Shown one piece after another: positions 35,896 through 48,314 of a stretch of DNA of 64,000 bases. A program made the position numbers and the translations under genes. Under the pieces are notes generated by a model that saw only the letters and a program-made list of their open reading frames with translations, was not told the origin of the DNA and searched no databases. This stretch comes from Hericium rajendrae (lineage: Eukaryota > Basidiomycota > Agaricomycetes > Russulales > Hericiaceae), in assembly GCA_033439255.1 (NCBI GenBank), contig CM065881.1, positions 2,976,001-3,040,000 on the forward strand, read 5' to 3'. Numbering within the stretch: the first letter of the stretch is position 1; every line of letters starts with the position of its first letter.

Positions 35896-37198
35896 CTAGA
35901 TTGGTAACGATGCACTGCGACTCCCCTTCGTGGTCCTCGCTCTCCTCAACAAGTTACTTTTGACCGACGCGTAGGTAATCCAACTCGGAGTACCATCCTG
36001 CTCCCGTATCGACAGAACTCGATCGTCGACGAGAGGATGCGCTACGCCGTCCTGAGCTTCGTCCCACTTACGCTTCTGACCGTACAACCATATCTGGACT
36101 TTTCCAGTCGTGGTGTTAGTGTGGACAAATAGGTCTCCTGTGTCACAGTCAGTGATATTTGGGACAGACGCCAGATCGTTTGACGCCTCGGTTTGGTACC
36201 ACACAGTGTGCCCGCTTCCGGACTGAGAGTGGAATGGGCGCGTATGTTTGGGAAACGTCGAAGCCAATGCACTGGCTCGAGTAACACGAGGGACCGGCGA
36301 CTGTCTGGGAGCGGTCGGATAACGTAGGATGGATTTGGGGGATGGTGATCCCGCGCGAGGTGCGACCGTACTAGTCGAACCTTGCAATAACTTTGCAGGC
36401 CCGAGGCTGGCTGGCGGCCTGCTGCGACATCAACATCAGAAAAAGCATGTACATTTCCAAATAGAAATATCTACTTCTGGGCGAAACGTGTGATCATGGT
36501 TTTCACGATCCCGTGTTTGTCTGGATCAATTCCCAGCAATTCAAGCTGAGAGGGCAGGATCGTCTCCAAAGCATTAGTCCCATCCATCAATGACAGTTGA
36601 TACACTGTTTCTGCTACTGCTCGCACGGAAGTGGAAGTCAAAAATCCGTCCAGCACGGCAATTATGGAGTCGACGGCCCAATCTTTCGCTCGAGCATCGG
36701 GATATTGTTTAGGCATGGCTGGCTCAGACTCCGGAGATGCAAAGCGGATTCCGTTTCTAGAATATCTGGTGAGCAGGGCGTGCATCAAGCATGGTTTCAT
36801 GGCGTACCCTCGAGAATGATCACCCTGGTCGATCGCCGATCGCCCGCCCCTGCACGACGTTCATGAGTGGCCACCTGTTGTGCATTATGGTGACATACGT
36901 CTGGGAGGGCCGTGTCCTCGGAACTATCTGTCCATCGTCACTGAAACTATACCGACGCTGAGGAAACCGCTGGCGTTCAATTGGCTGCAAGCTGCATGAG
37001 ATCCAGTTTTGACAAAGGCAGGGCACTCACTTCGCCTTCAAAAATACTGTTGCTGGAAGAAAGGTCGATTGTTCGAGGTGGATCCATGAGCACAACACAG
37101 TTTCGAGTGTTTGAGTCGAGGTTGTGTGTCTCCTGAGGTGGATGTCCAACTCTAAGGTATCTGACGACGCAATCAATTTTAATCTGATCCTTTATCAT
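35896..37198 (-). CDS. Hypothetical protein
   Basis: Four exons (37031-37198, 36824-36957, 36475-36756, 35896-36421) give 369 residues with all phases agreeing. An N-terminal part (MIKDQIKIDCVVRYLRVGHPP) with a Ser/Asp-rich segment is followed by a helical block (AKDWAVDSIIAVLDGFLTS; AVAETVYQLSLMDGTNAL; PSQLELLGIDPDKHGIV). A basic Pro/Ser linker and a C-terminal block TGDLFVHTNTTTGKVQIWLYG complete it. I recognise no family. A hydrophobic frame just upstream (37442-37678) could be an extra 5' exon, but I found no splice that joins it in frame. Confidence 0.6.
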
Positions 37199-37441
37199 CC
37201 GGTCAATATCGATGTTCGAATGCTATCAAAAGCGTCGGCTGACATGTTACTCCGACCATGCGGTCTTTACTAAGTCGCATCCATTCCATGCATGAGGCAA
37301 TCGCGAACGAATGAAACATATAGAGACAGAGAGCCGAGACGATACAAACATGTGGAACTACGGGATGAAACATCGCGGAATCAAGGAAATTGGGGAAGCG
37401 ATTGGTGGGTGGGGAAGGCAATGCGAAATCATGAATGCCAA

Positions 37442-37678
37442 TCATAGCTCACCATGGGCTTGGTGGTACTCCAGGAAGTCTCGCATACGTCCACGAGACT
37501 CCAACCACCGATCGAAAACCTCTTTGAGGTGCCTGAGAAGAATCATGAGACTGCACAACCACGTAACCCCCAAAACGGCCAGGAAGAGATAGCGACATGC
37601 GTTGATACGCCTCAAGCTGTGTTCAGCAACGTTAGACCTCATCTCACCATCTTCCATGCAGTTCCCCTTCACTTCCAT
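37442..37678 (-). CDS. Possible small membrane protein or orphan exon
   Basis: The 78-codon frame contains a clear single membrane helix (RYLFLAVLGVTWLCSLMILL) followed by an amphipathic charged stretch (HLKEVFDRWLESRGRMRDF). The frame ends next to a GGTGAGCTATG donor-like site, so it may be one exon of a larger gene. I could not connect it to either neighbour. It lies at the left edge of a long region otherwise without coding signal. Confidence 0.35.
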   Translation of the reverse strand: MEVKGNCMEDGEMRSNVAEHSLRRINACRYLFLAVLGVTWLCSLMILLRHLKEVFDRWLESRGRMRDFLEYHQAHGEL

Positions 37679-38327
37679 CCAGCTTCCAGCTCCTCACCCA
37701 CCAACCTCGCTCAGAGCGGTGATGTCCCTCATCTCAGGAGTTGTCAGCTACTGCAGGCCTCACCGAGGTTTCCTCAAGTTCGCTCCAGGTCGTCCTCAGC
37801 GGTTTTGGTGAGCCAATCAGGTTGCTGGCATTATGGTACCGGGTCTGTGTTGTACAGGATGCCTGGATGCCGCCTTTTGATGGTTTCGGACCATAGATGT
37901 ACCATAGAGCAGCCGAGTCCGAGATCGCCCGAGACCGCCAAGGGCGAGTTTCTTACTTGTATGGTAGACGAAGCCCCAGCTTCGAATAGAACCCCCCAGT
38001 GCACCTTTCCCCCTCAGAGCTCAGACCTCAGAAGTCTCTCTCACTGTTGTTCTCATCGTTCTCCGGGCTTTAGACAAGTTCGCCCTCCTTTAGGCCAGTC
38101 CGCCTGTAGCGTCGTTCGTCAGATTCAGTCATATCAGCCGCTTTTCAGTCCTTTTCTCTAGGATCAGTCCATCGTATCGGAGACCCGTGTGTCTCGTCAT
38201 TCTCCTTGTCATTCTACAGCCGTTCCTCATCCTTCCCAGCCGCTTATCACCAGATCGCCTCAGACTCGCCCTTAGTGAACCGGTCGCTCCATTGTTCCTG
38301 CTGCAGTGACCCTCAGCTGCCCTCACC
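37679..38327. other. Region without coding signal
   Basis: About 650 bp rich in GGTGAG/CTCACC and GAGG words on the minus strand, lying directly downstream of the coiled-coil gene. It may be 3' untranslated sequence or unspliced intron; no frame is convincing. Confidence 0.35.
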
Positions 38328-39531
38328 TCACTCCTCACTTGAGATACTTGGTCCCCTCGCACCCCCCGGTACTCTGTTGGTTTTGGTTTTGGCTGCCGCC
38401 TCCATTCCCAGGGTCCACACATCAGCGTCTCTGAGCCTCCATTCGTTCCTGCGGAGGAAGAGTGAAGTCCCGATGGACGAGCTTCCATCCGCCTCCACCC
38501 GAAGACCAGCTAACTCATGATCCAGTTTGGCGACCTGCTCCAAGAGCCTTCGTACATCGTCTCTAATATCAGGGAGGGAAGCGCCGGCCAAACAAGCGTG
38601 CATCTCGGCAATTTGCAAGTTGAGAACTGTGACGAGAGCCTCCAGACGCACGGTGGAATCTTCAGACTGTTCAGCCGCGGTGCGGGTCTGGTCAAGGTGG
38701 ACATAAAGAAGCGTGATCATGGCTTCGAGATGAGTGTGCGCCAGGGTATGCTCGCCGGTCCTGGCGCGCACCTGGCGCACTGTGGTAAGGAGGGCGCGCA
38801 TAATGCGAACAAGCGCAGCGTGCTCCTGTTCATCAACAATACCCTGTAAGAGAAGTCAGAACTATAATCGAAACACTACCGGTGAGATACTTACCTGCGG
38901 CGGCGGAGTAGACAGAGCACTAGAGTGAGCACTTCCATACGACGAAGGACTGTCGATTTGCATCATTACGTCGCCGCCTTTGTTATCGTCGTCACCAGTG
39001 TTGTAGTCGCCGTCGTGTGCGTCCTCGGCCTGAAGAACCCTGTCAGCAAATGAAGGCAGTGAAAACAAAAGGATAACGAACCACTTCGGTATTCGCGGCA
39101 TCATTGATGAAAGGATCATCCATAACGGGATCCTGGAAGACGCCGTGGCCGGGATTCGTAAAGTGCCTAAACGCGTGCAGATCCTTACGAAAGGTCGGTC
39201 TCTTTGAGAGGAAAGTACAATTCGGGGACGTACATGGAGGTCATTGCGTGATAAAGAAGATGAAGAGGTTCCTGGGTTCGACAAATCTGCAGGCTGTTAC
39301 AAGAAGAGTAAGTGCTGACAAAACCTGGATAGGGACATAAACACGTACCGCAGCCTGCGAGGTGATGTCGTTGAGGTTTGAGTCGGTAGAGAGCGCGTTG
39401 TTGGAGCTTTCTTCATCACGCTAAAAAGCAAATGAAATCAGAAACAAGTGACACAGAAACAGCGAAAAACACACAGTATAGGTCCCAGTCTCTGCGTTAT
39501 ATTGATAACGGCGCATGACAAGAATAGGCAT
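38328..39531 (-). CDS. Hypothetical coiled-coil protein
   Basis: Six exons (39475-39531, 39349-39420, 39234-39293, 39082-39132, 38895-39029, 38328-38843) give 296 residues, the total divisible by three and every join in phase. The start MPILVMRRYQYNAETGTYT follows an in-frame stop, which fixes it. The N-terminal half is Ser/Asp-rich and probably disordered (NDAANTEVAEDAHDGD; DSPSSYGSAHSSALSTP). The C-terminal half is a long helix rich in heptads (EQEHAALVRIMRALLTTV; TVRLEALVTVLNLQIAEM; DDVRRLLEQVAKLDHELAGL). No family is recognised. The last exon may have an alternative donor near its end (TCAAGTGAGG). Confidence 0.6.
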
Positions 39532-39599
39532 GGGACGGCGTCGAAAAGATCATTCTGGTGAGTGAAGGCGAAAGAGACAAGGCAAACACAATTAGAGAA

Positions 39600-40530
39600 G
39601 GTTTATAAATGGGGATTGCAAATGATAACACACCGTACTCGAAACGCAATGCGAAAGGCGAGTCCGGATCGAAGAAAGCCTTGCCTCGTCGTGGCGGCAG
39701 ACTGGAAGTCCGAGATCTAGATGACGGGAGCGTGTCCCTACGTTCAAGGGTGATACAGCGCACTGTACATGGCATGGCTAGCAGAAGACCAGATAACAAG
39801 ATTAATTCGAGGCTTCCGCCGAGCACGAGAAGACCATGAGACTCACTGCAAGTGCCTTTCACAATCGATGGGCATGCCTTGCATTGCAGCAAAACATCCC
39901 AGAAACTGGCCCGCATCCAACGCCCGGAGGTGATACGAGATATCAGCTGCCGTTGAGGAACCGAACAGAAGGCGGATTCGGACTTCAAGGAGACATGTAC
40001 TGAGTACACTGATTCGAGACTCGTGGCGGCATCCAGCCCGAAAGCAACAAAGACGTCAAGCCGTTCGTCCGAAGCGAGTTGATTAAAACCTCGCTTTTGA
40101 CGCGAGGGACGATGGCACATTCTGTTGTGCATGAAGCGGGTCATGAGGCCTGAGGCCTTGAGGTTCGAGTGGCTCTCCACGGACAGACACGGATGGTTGT
40201 GATGGCGTGTAGCGAACAGTGATTACAAATCGTGATGCCTATACGACATACAATCCAAACAGACTGAGAAGGACTGTCTTTCCACGTCAGATGACGGAAA
40301 TCTGAAGGACTTTGTATCGGGAATATGAGAGAAGGCAATTGCGAAGCATGGAGCCACAAAATGATGGACCCACATAAGCCTACAGTGACACGTGAGATCT
40401 TGAGATCTTGAGCCTCGGCTCTATCCGGTTTATGACACGAGCTCTCGAGGAGATGTCGCGACTTCGAGTCTGCCATCTGTCTCATCCAGTCCATACCTGC
40501 ATGGCTAGTTCCTGAACTTTTCCTCTTCAA
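39600..40530 (-). CDS. Possible gene, poorly resolved
   Basis: A minus-strand frame (39497-40180) contains a hydrophobic segment (SLELILLSGLLLAMPC) and a plausible charged stretch (RRGKAFFDPDSPFALRFEYG) that ends at a donor-like GGTGTGTT. An upstream frame to 40530 could supply the N-terminus through an intron. I found no acceptor that continues it into the coiled-coil gene. Low confidence; it may be a separate small gene or noise. Confidence 0.25.
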
Positions 40531-42078
40531 TCTCGGTCAAGTCTAGTCGCGGGATTATGTGAAGCTCTCTCCCTTGATCGTAAACCTTCACCTTGTGCTT
40601 ATAGCTATGTTCATGTCTGCAAGGCTCAGATCACCCGCCATTCGTGCACATCTCCATGTCGTCGACGTCTACAACAGCCCGTCACTTCCCGCAGCTCCAA
40701 AAGTCCATCTTTCGTCCTTTTCGATACTCTTAACATGATTCTTATGTCGGAAACCGATCAGTAGTGATGAGGCAAGTTCTTGAATGTGGTACGCTTCTGC
40801 TCGACTCGACTCGTGAATGGATAACCGTAACATGAGTCCCCTTGCTGTGCGAAGGCACTGACAGATCACAATGTTTAGGAATCTGCTTGATGGTGAGATG
40901 TCTCGGCGGGTGGGCCTGGTCGTTTTGGTTGAATCGCACCATCAAGGGTATGCACTTCATCAGAACTTCGCCAGGCATGCCTCCAATTCGTGGCCAAAAA
41001 CTAACCATTCCTAGATGGCGAGAAATGACGAACGGATGGTGTCACATCGCTTCCGCATGGTGAGACGACACTAAACTGAAGGCGCGCGACTTCGTGGCGG
41101 ACGGGAAGCAGGCCACAGGCAGGAAGGACGTCGATGTGCTCGAGCCAGTATGTGGAGAACATTGATGCGCATGCACTTGACGGGTGCATGAAGATGCTCG
41201 CGCTCCTCAGCGGTACGCCCTCGTCCATCATCGCAGTCTGCGCCGTGCCAGATACAATCGCAGTTAACAAGGACTGCTGAACTAACTTGTGTAGCATTAC
41301 CCCGTATTTGTTGTGCTACCCAGCCACCCGGCATCGGCATCCGATCTGGGCCCGATACTATTCAAGTACCTCCGCATCCAGACTTGACGCCGTGCTCGCG
41401 CACCCCCGACCAGGCGCTGCCCATTGAGCGGTCAGCATTGGATTTGTTATTGTATGGCTGATGGAATTTGCGTGCATGCCGAACGCGAGGCCAAGATTGG
41501 GACTGGCATCCACAAGCTGCGGCCACGCGGTCCTGTCCAGGATTGCTTTCCAATGTTGGTACTCACTTCCGAGCGTGGCATAGGTCAATCTGTGAACAAC
41601 CACTCGAGACGTCACGCATGACATGGAAGAGCAGTGACAGCATTAGCTCCACGTCGGTGTTTTTCCTCGCTGACTAGCTCCGTTCGAATTTCCGCATTCG
41701 TGCGGAGCTACGAGCTGTATCAGTTGCGTCTGCGGCAATATCTGGAGTAGTAGGTATGTAAGCGTCCACTGTTTCAATTATTCGCATCTCATCATACATT
41801 CTTTAGCATAGTCGTTATATCAAATCATGTAGGCGCGACTTGTTAGCGCGCTAATCAATTAACAATTTCACTGTCTTCATATTGCTGGTACGGTGTAAGG
41901 ACATAAGTAACGGCCAAGCGCAAGCAACCCAGACGACCTGCAAACATTCAAACATTTGACGAGAAACTACCCCAAGGCATCGCCGGTGACTGTAATCAAT
42001 CTATTAAGACAGCAACAAGATGTTCGACAAGAAAATCCCTCAAAGCATTGCCAGATTTCGCGTCACTAGTATATATCT
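40531..42078. other. Long stretch without supported gene
   Basis: Short frames on both strands (for example 41001-41297 and 41358-41624) have no family features. Composition is ordinary. The last 350 bp become AT-rich. Confidence 0.4.
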
Positions 42079-42414
42079 TCACTTTCGTCCACTTCCCCTC
42101 TTTCCGCTTCCCTTCTTCAACTCTTTCTTATTATCGCCTTTCCCTTTGCCTTTCTGCTCACCGCTCTTCCCGGGCTCGCGTTTGCGCTCGCTTTTCCCGT
42201 CTTGAAAGCCCTCCATCTGCTTCGACCAATCACTGATAAAGCCCTCTTCGTCAGGCGGCCCGTCGACGTCGATCTCGAGTGTGACGATCTTCTGGTGGCT
42301 GTCCCTCCCGGCCATCTTCCTGAGCTCTTCATGGGCGGCACCTTTATTGGCCTGCATCACCAACGTACGCACGACGCGCCCATCCGACCTCAGTGACTTC
42401 TCCCCCCAATCCAA
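42079..42414 (-). CDS. Small charged, Lys-rich protein
   Basis: A frame of about 110 codons (DWGEKSLRSDGRVVRTLVMQ at the start, VTLEIDVDGPPDEEGFISDW in the middle) ends in a strongly basic tail of Lys/Gly/Arg (EKRE, KGKGKGDNKKELKKG). The frame stays open further upstream, so a 5' exon may be missing. A role in nucleic-acid or ribosome binding would suit the tail, but nothing proves it. Confidence 0.4.
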   Translation of the reverse strand: MDWGEKSLRSDGRVVRTLVMQANKGAAHEELRKMAGRDSHQKIVTLEIDVDGPPDEEGFISDWSKQMEGFQDGKSERKREPGKSGEQKGKGKGDNKKELKKGSGKRGSGRK

Positions 42415-44026
42415 TCGCGCACCGACGGCTTCGTCGCGATGCCTGCCTGGCCATGCCCGAGATCCTGGGGGACGCGTCCTTCAGTGATCGAAGGATCTTC
42501 TGGTAAGCATGGTCCTGAAGTACCAAGGTCTAGAGACTAATATAGCTAAAAAGGCGGGATTACTCGCATTTCTAAAGACCGGAAGAATAGATTTATAGAA
42601 ATATCTGAGCAACACCATTGGTAAGATGATGAGAATGAGGATGACAGTGATCAGTGTAGTGTTAACGCGATAAGCACTGCAGACAGCAGTTCGAGGTGTG
42701 GTATATGCTGGTGGTCAATGCAAATCGAGATACGTGTCTACGTCGCGATTGCTAGCGGTTTGTCTGGAGTGCAATAACGCGGTCGGCCTGGCACACACTG
42801 ACTTTTCGGAACAGGTCAACTCGACTCCGCACTCAGACCGGGATGGTATACGACATCGGCTACAACTACAAGACAAGGGCGTGCTACAGCTCGATCGTAT
42901 GTATCTCGAAGACGTCCGTCAACTCCATGATGGCGTAGTTGAGGACTTTAGAAAATGAAGATACGCGGGCGTGGTCGGAGGTCAAGACAGAAGATGTCTT
43001 GGGCCTTCGCACCAGACGGGCTGGGTGATGGAAGGTAAACATTTCGCGATCACTTTTGTCGACACTAGAACTGATGCGTACGCGTACGTGCCGACCTGTC
43101 AACCTACCAGATGAACCAAGTGCATTCGATCGCGGAGATGACGAAAGATGTTGCGAAAGGCGACTGCAGAAGAAGATTGGAATCGACACGCGCAGTGAGG
43201 TGCAAGAATGCCCCGCTTGGTGAGAGCATGTTGTGCGCAGATCCCGCTAGCATCCACGCCTCGTCAGTAACACCTCATCTGGACCTGTTCCAGCATTTCT
43301 CGTTGCGCGTGGATCCTTTGCATTTACAGCCATACTATTTCAACCTTATGCAGGCTTTCGCCCGCCGCACTCGCAGCGTTTACAGCCTTCGCCGAGAGCT
43401 AAACTCGCCCGAGTTAGAGTGCCAGCAGCTGATGGGCCTCGTACTTTCCAACACGGACAACGCGGCGTTCTCACACAACCCTTACGTGCATGTAGATAGC
43501 GGCTCTCGCTATTTTGGCATTGTCTCCGTTCGCAGCCTCCTGGCATACATCAGAAACTTCGCACGTCAACCCGTCGCCGCGACTCCTTCGCCCTTGTCTA
43601 CCCGTGCCTCCAGCTTGTCCCATCCAGCTTTCTCCGATATATCTTCAAGCCGCTGACTTCGCTGCCCCTGACATCGCTGATGTCTGCCACCGAGGACGTC
43701 ATAAATCGAAATAAATGGACACGTCGGCAGTGTGGCCGGGATGAAAATGGGGTCTAGGAGTTACTCAATGCAGTCAGGCTGATGTTAACAGACACAGTTG
43801 GGACATCTATGCACACTAGATTTCGGTTTGATCCTTGTTCTCGTACAGGTGAGAAAAATCAGCCTGGTCTCAAAAGCAGATAATCTCATTGACAAAAAAT
43901 GATGAACAGCGCGTTGCCATATGGAACACTTGTGGTCATCCCGCGCACAGGAGTGGTCCATCAGCTCGGGACACGATCACGACCGGATTTGGAGGATAAT
44001 CGATTACCAGGCTACTGTAGAGCACG
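42415..44026. other. Upstream flank of the CACTA gene, no supported gene
   Basis: The longest frame (43111-43656, plus strand, 181 codons) has no recognisable features. This stretch probably includes the left end of the CACTA element, but I could not find a terminal repeat pair. Confidence 0.35.
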
Positions 44027-44032
44027 TATAAG
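44027..44032 (+). promoter_or_regulatory. TATA box of the CACTA transposase gene
   Basis: TATAAG, 39 bp upstream of the ATG at 44071. Confidence 0.45.
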
Positions 44033-44070
44033 TACTCGATCTCTCAACCCCGACTATCCACGAGTCCGCA

Positions 44071-47000
44071 ATGTCTTCGTCCCTACCCTCTAAACGTAAG
44101 AGACTCTGCAGATGTCGGTCCTACTGCTTGCAATACAACACCGAGACACATGCGTACGAAGGAGAAGGCAATGTCATTTCGCGCTCACTTCAGAACCAGC
44201 ACAAGCGGGACGATGAACTTGCAGACGTCATGAGCTCCTACGAGGCAAAAGTCATGGAACAGGTATCTATCACTTTATGTGGCCATTTACAGCTTCTCAC
44301 TGTTGTGCAAGGTTTTATTAGGGTCGACTGCACAACCTTCAGCAACAACTTCACCTACTCCACCAGCCGAGGACATCCATGCGGTAGATCCCGTCGCTGC
44401 GCATTTACATATGTTCGAAAGGGAGGTCGCTATGCGATCAACCTGGATCACAGCCCCTCAGTCACTCGAGTTTGTCCATAATCCTATGCAACATGGCTCA
44501 TTCGAACGGCCCGATGTACTCGATTTGCGCATCCCGAACTCAGGACGGCACGCACTAAAAGCCAATGCTCGCGTCAATCGATCTCTTTTACAGAACGAAT
44601 GCAGACTTTGCGAAATTTTGGATATCATAGGAGACACGGCCGACCACCCTCGTCGCGAACAACTGGAAGATCGGATTTATCGTGAGCTGTCGACCATTAA
44701 CATGCACAAAGAGGTCGAATGGGCTCATCAAAGGGGTGCATCTGAAGGGCGCATCTCCCTTAATACAGGTGCGTAATCTACTTGTTGTTTTTTAGGAGTT
44801 ATTTTAATATTTTGTTAGAGATCTATTTCGCGCCAGTGGGGCTGAAAGATCCTACCCTGATCGCTATCTTCATCACCGTCCTCACCATCCATGTGCTTTT
44901 TCAGCTTCCTCGCCGTGCAACCCAGATTCTTCTAGCTGGCATGCGTTCTATCCTACGTCTCACTGCTCCTACTGAAGCAGACTCTGTCCCGAAGGATCCC
45001 CGAACCGTGCTGGGGCGGTATCGTCTCGATCCGATCACGGAAACTTATATCTGCTGTCCCGCATGCTATTGTCTCTACCAATACCTTCCCGGATCTGACG
45101 TAATCCCAGAGAAATGTACCCATCGTCCACTACCGACTTCCAAGCCATGCGGTGTACCGTTGTGGAGAACTGTCCAGATCGGCGCAGATCAGCGCCGCAT
45201 ACCTCGACAGAAATATGTTTGCCACCCGATGAAGCACTGGCTAGGACGTCTTCTCTCCAGGCCGGGGATTGAAGATGTACTGGATCAACCCAAGCGCAAT
45301 CCAGGCAGGCCGATGCAGGATATCTGGGATGGTGCCGCATTCAAAGGTGCTCTGGGCCCAGATCAGCGCCCATTCTTTCCAGGGCCACGTGGGGAAGGGA
45401 GGCTTATTTTCAGCCTAGCTATGGACAGCTTCAACCCGTTCCATATGAAAGAAGCAAAACAGACAGTATCTTCAACCGGTATATGGATGGTTCTGTATAA
45501 TCTGCCTCCGCACTTGCGCTACCTACCGGAGAACATGTATCTGGTCAGTGTAATCCCGGGTCCCAGCAAACCTTCGCTGGATCAAATCAACCATTCTCTC
45601 GAGCTTATTGTCCAAGAGCTCTTGGAGTTCTGGGATCCTGGAGTCTCATTTACGCGCACTGCCCGCTCCGCGATTGGTCGATTGATCAGGTGCATTGTGA
45701 TCCCGCTGGTATCAGACATGCTTGCGGTTCGGCAAGCTGCTGGGTACGGGTCTGCGACGTCTCGCTGGTTCTGTACGTGTTGCCGGCTAGAGATCAAGGA
45801 TATTGAGAACCTTGAAAAGGATACCTGGCCATCGTGCGATTTTCGTACAGATCGGCACTTCGCCAAACAATGGAGGGACGCTAAGACCCAGAAGGCGCGA
45901 GAAGACATCTTCAAGGATCACGGCGTGCGATGGTCGCCCCTGTATAAACTACCATACTGGAACCCTGTGTGCTTCATCACGGTCGACTCTATGCACGCTC
46001 TCGACCTGGGACTGTTCCAAACACATTGCCGGCAAGTATGGGGCATTAATGTCAATGTTGAAGGCAGCGAAGGAATCACCGTTCGCGGAAAGATCCCTGC
46101 CAGACCACCACATGACCATCTGGTGGCTTGTCTTAAGCTTATAAAGGACAATCCTGTCGGTCTTCTCGATATCCTCATCGGAAGGCGCTTCACAAAGGCG
46201 ACACTCTGGCATGTCTCTCACGACAATGATCTGCGCTATGCTGGCAATAAAGCACAACTCGCGGGTCGTATTATCGAATGGGTAGGCTTTTTATGTATAT
46301 ATAGCTCTATGTGTTGATTGATTTCGATCTGTAGAGGAATCATATTGAGGAAAATGACATCGTCATCCCGGATGCGCCCGTGACGGCCCCTGACATGGAC
46401 ATCTCGATATCTCAGGAATCAGCAAGCAGCACGTCCTCAAGCTATCGTGCAGATCTTTCCGTCGCTGCGCGCAGCGAGAATGAGCAAGCCGATGTCAAAA
46501 GAGGAACCCGGATGTTGGCCAGGCGTCAAGATAAAGAAGTAGTGGTGAAGGCTTTGAAGCAGTTCGTGCTGCGTTGTCTTTGCTATGACCATGGACTGCC
46601 CATCTCCGGAAAGAAGGGTGTTCTTTACGATCGCCTTAGTGCCTGGGTAAGCACGATATATCCAGTCCTCTTAATTTGGCTTATTGTTTCCGACAGATCG
46701 AAGAGAACGAGATCCCACTTCCTTCACCACAAGCGAGTGAGGACAAATTTGAGGGCGAAGAGGCCGATGAGGCCGGTGAAGTTCCGGATGAAGAACAGGG
46801 TGAGCACGTCCTGGGCAAGCGAATCATGGACGCTGTGCACCAGGACATGGAGCACACCATCGTGCCGTCTTGGATCAGCAAAGCACCAGCCAATTGGGGT
46901 ACGTCGAAGCGCGGCAAGCTTAGCGCCAACCACTGGCGGGTCATATGCACCATCCACCTACCGATAACACTGATCCGACTTTGGGGGGCCGAGTCCTCTG

Positions 47001-47786
47001 AACGGGAACAAAAAATGCTCGCTAATTTTATGGACCTCGACCGGGCAGTACAAATTGCCAACATGCGGGCCATTTCACCTAACCATATCGCATCTTATCG
47101 CATGTACATGCACCGGTACCTCTCTGACTTCAAGGATCTGTACAAGGGCAGTACCATCAAGCCGATACATCATATATCACTTCACATCGACGACGTTTTG
47201 GAGAACTTCGGGCCAGTTCATGCTCATAGTGCTCCGTTTTTCGAGCGATACATCTACTTCTTGCAGGGACAAAATATCAACATGAAATTTGGTGCGTTAG
47301 TATGCGCGAATGGCGACCATAATTACTAATTGTTCTTTACAGGTGAACTCGAGTCGACATTCATGACAAGTTCTGCTCGTGCAGCAAATCTTCGTGCTCT
47401 TCTTCTCCACGATTCGGCAGTTCGCAAGAATGTGAACGAGCTGATTCAGACGTACACGATGGTTTCATCCAAGGACGTTAGAGGGACACGTCTTGCAAGC
47501 ATGCTCGACACATCTCTCGTAGCGCCGCTATACGACGCGGGGTCTTTCAGCAAGCCAACGTCCCAAATCAACGACCAGACCACGAGCCTTCTGCTCGATT
47601 TTCTTGATGACAAACACATCACCAAGGCGTATTCACAACTTCGCATCCCAGTATCAAGAAACACTTATCATACCACCCGCCTTTCTATCCGTGGCGTGCG
47701 ATATGCAACTGCTTCCTCGCTCCATCGCGACAGCAATATCCTATTCCATCGAATAGGTAGCCATAGCTACGGTAAAACCGTCTCGC
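44071..47786 (+). pseudogene. CACTA (EnSpm, Tnp2-like) transposase, part before the gypsy insertion
   Basis: Exons 44071-44262, 44312-44768, 44819-46281, 46335-46646, 46697-47291 and 47343-47786 join in frame; with the right part the product would be 1266 residues. Exon 1 begins with a Cys-rich start (KRKRLCRCRSYC). Exon 3 holds the Tnp2-type core: CCPACYCLY with a later CTHRP, the acidic-residue motif IFSLAMDSFNPFH, ATSRWFCTCC and ITVDSMHALDLGLFQTH. Exon 4 has a SAP-like DNA-binding segment (LKQFVLRC..HGLPISGKKGVLYDRL). Later exons carry HWRVICTIHLPITLIRLWG and HISLHIDDVLENFGPVHA. The frame is open to 47786, where the LTR begins. Confidence 0.85.
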
Positions 47787-48245
47787 TGTCACACGGAAAA
47801 GCGGTTTCCGACCTAGGGGTGTCTGGGTTTTCTGGTAACTTTTCCGAGAACTCCTAGTTGTTCGATGAGGGATGGATTTGTCTTCTACTTCCGGTGTGAA
47901 TCCGACTTGCCAAGGATTATGGCTGTGGGAGACGGAGGTCGAGGGTATGCGATGCGATGAAGAAGTTCGTAGAACACTGTCACTCGATGGACAATGATCA
48001 AAAGTACGATGACTCGTAGGACGTGAATATTGATGATTGGACTGGACGTGCGTATACGTGGAATGATAACTGCTTGGATTCGTATCTTCGTGGATTGGAC
48101 GTCAACGTGAATTCGTAGAATAACGTGGATTGAAAGCGCTTGTGAAGCAACTTGACCAGGATTTGATTGTAGAAAAGAACCTTAGAGGATTCTGACGTAC
48201 AAACTGGGGGCAAGGATACTTGAATTTGGTGTTACAGGAGCAGCC

Positions 48246-48253
48246 TTTATATA
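48246..48253 (-). promoter_or_regulatory. Downstream LTR TATA box, 3' LTR copy
   Basis: TATATAAA on the minus strand, downstream of the LTR frame. Its counterpart in the 5' LTR would drive the genomic transcript. Confidence 0.6.
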
Positions 48254-48314
48254 CCCTAAGAGCTCCTATGGCTGCGCGGGTATGAAATGTATCAAAAAGG
48301 ATAGATGAAACGAG

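Noticed and set aside
36875-36898. 24-bp GT..AG segment in the hypothetical gene 35896-37198
   Set aside because: It is too short for an intron here (others are 49 bp or more), and reading through keeps the frame.
43800-44000. CACTAG near 43812 as the left end of the CACTA element
   Set aside because: No matching complementary TAGTG end with a 3-bp duplication could be found to the right of 63128.
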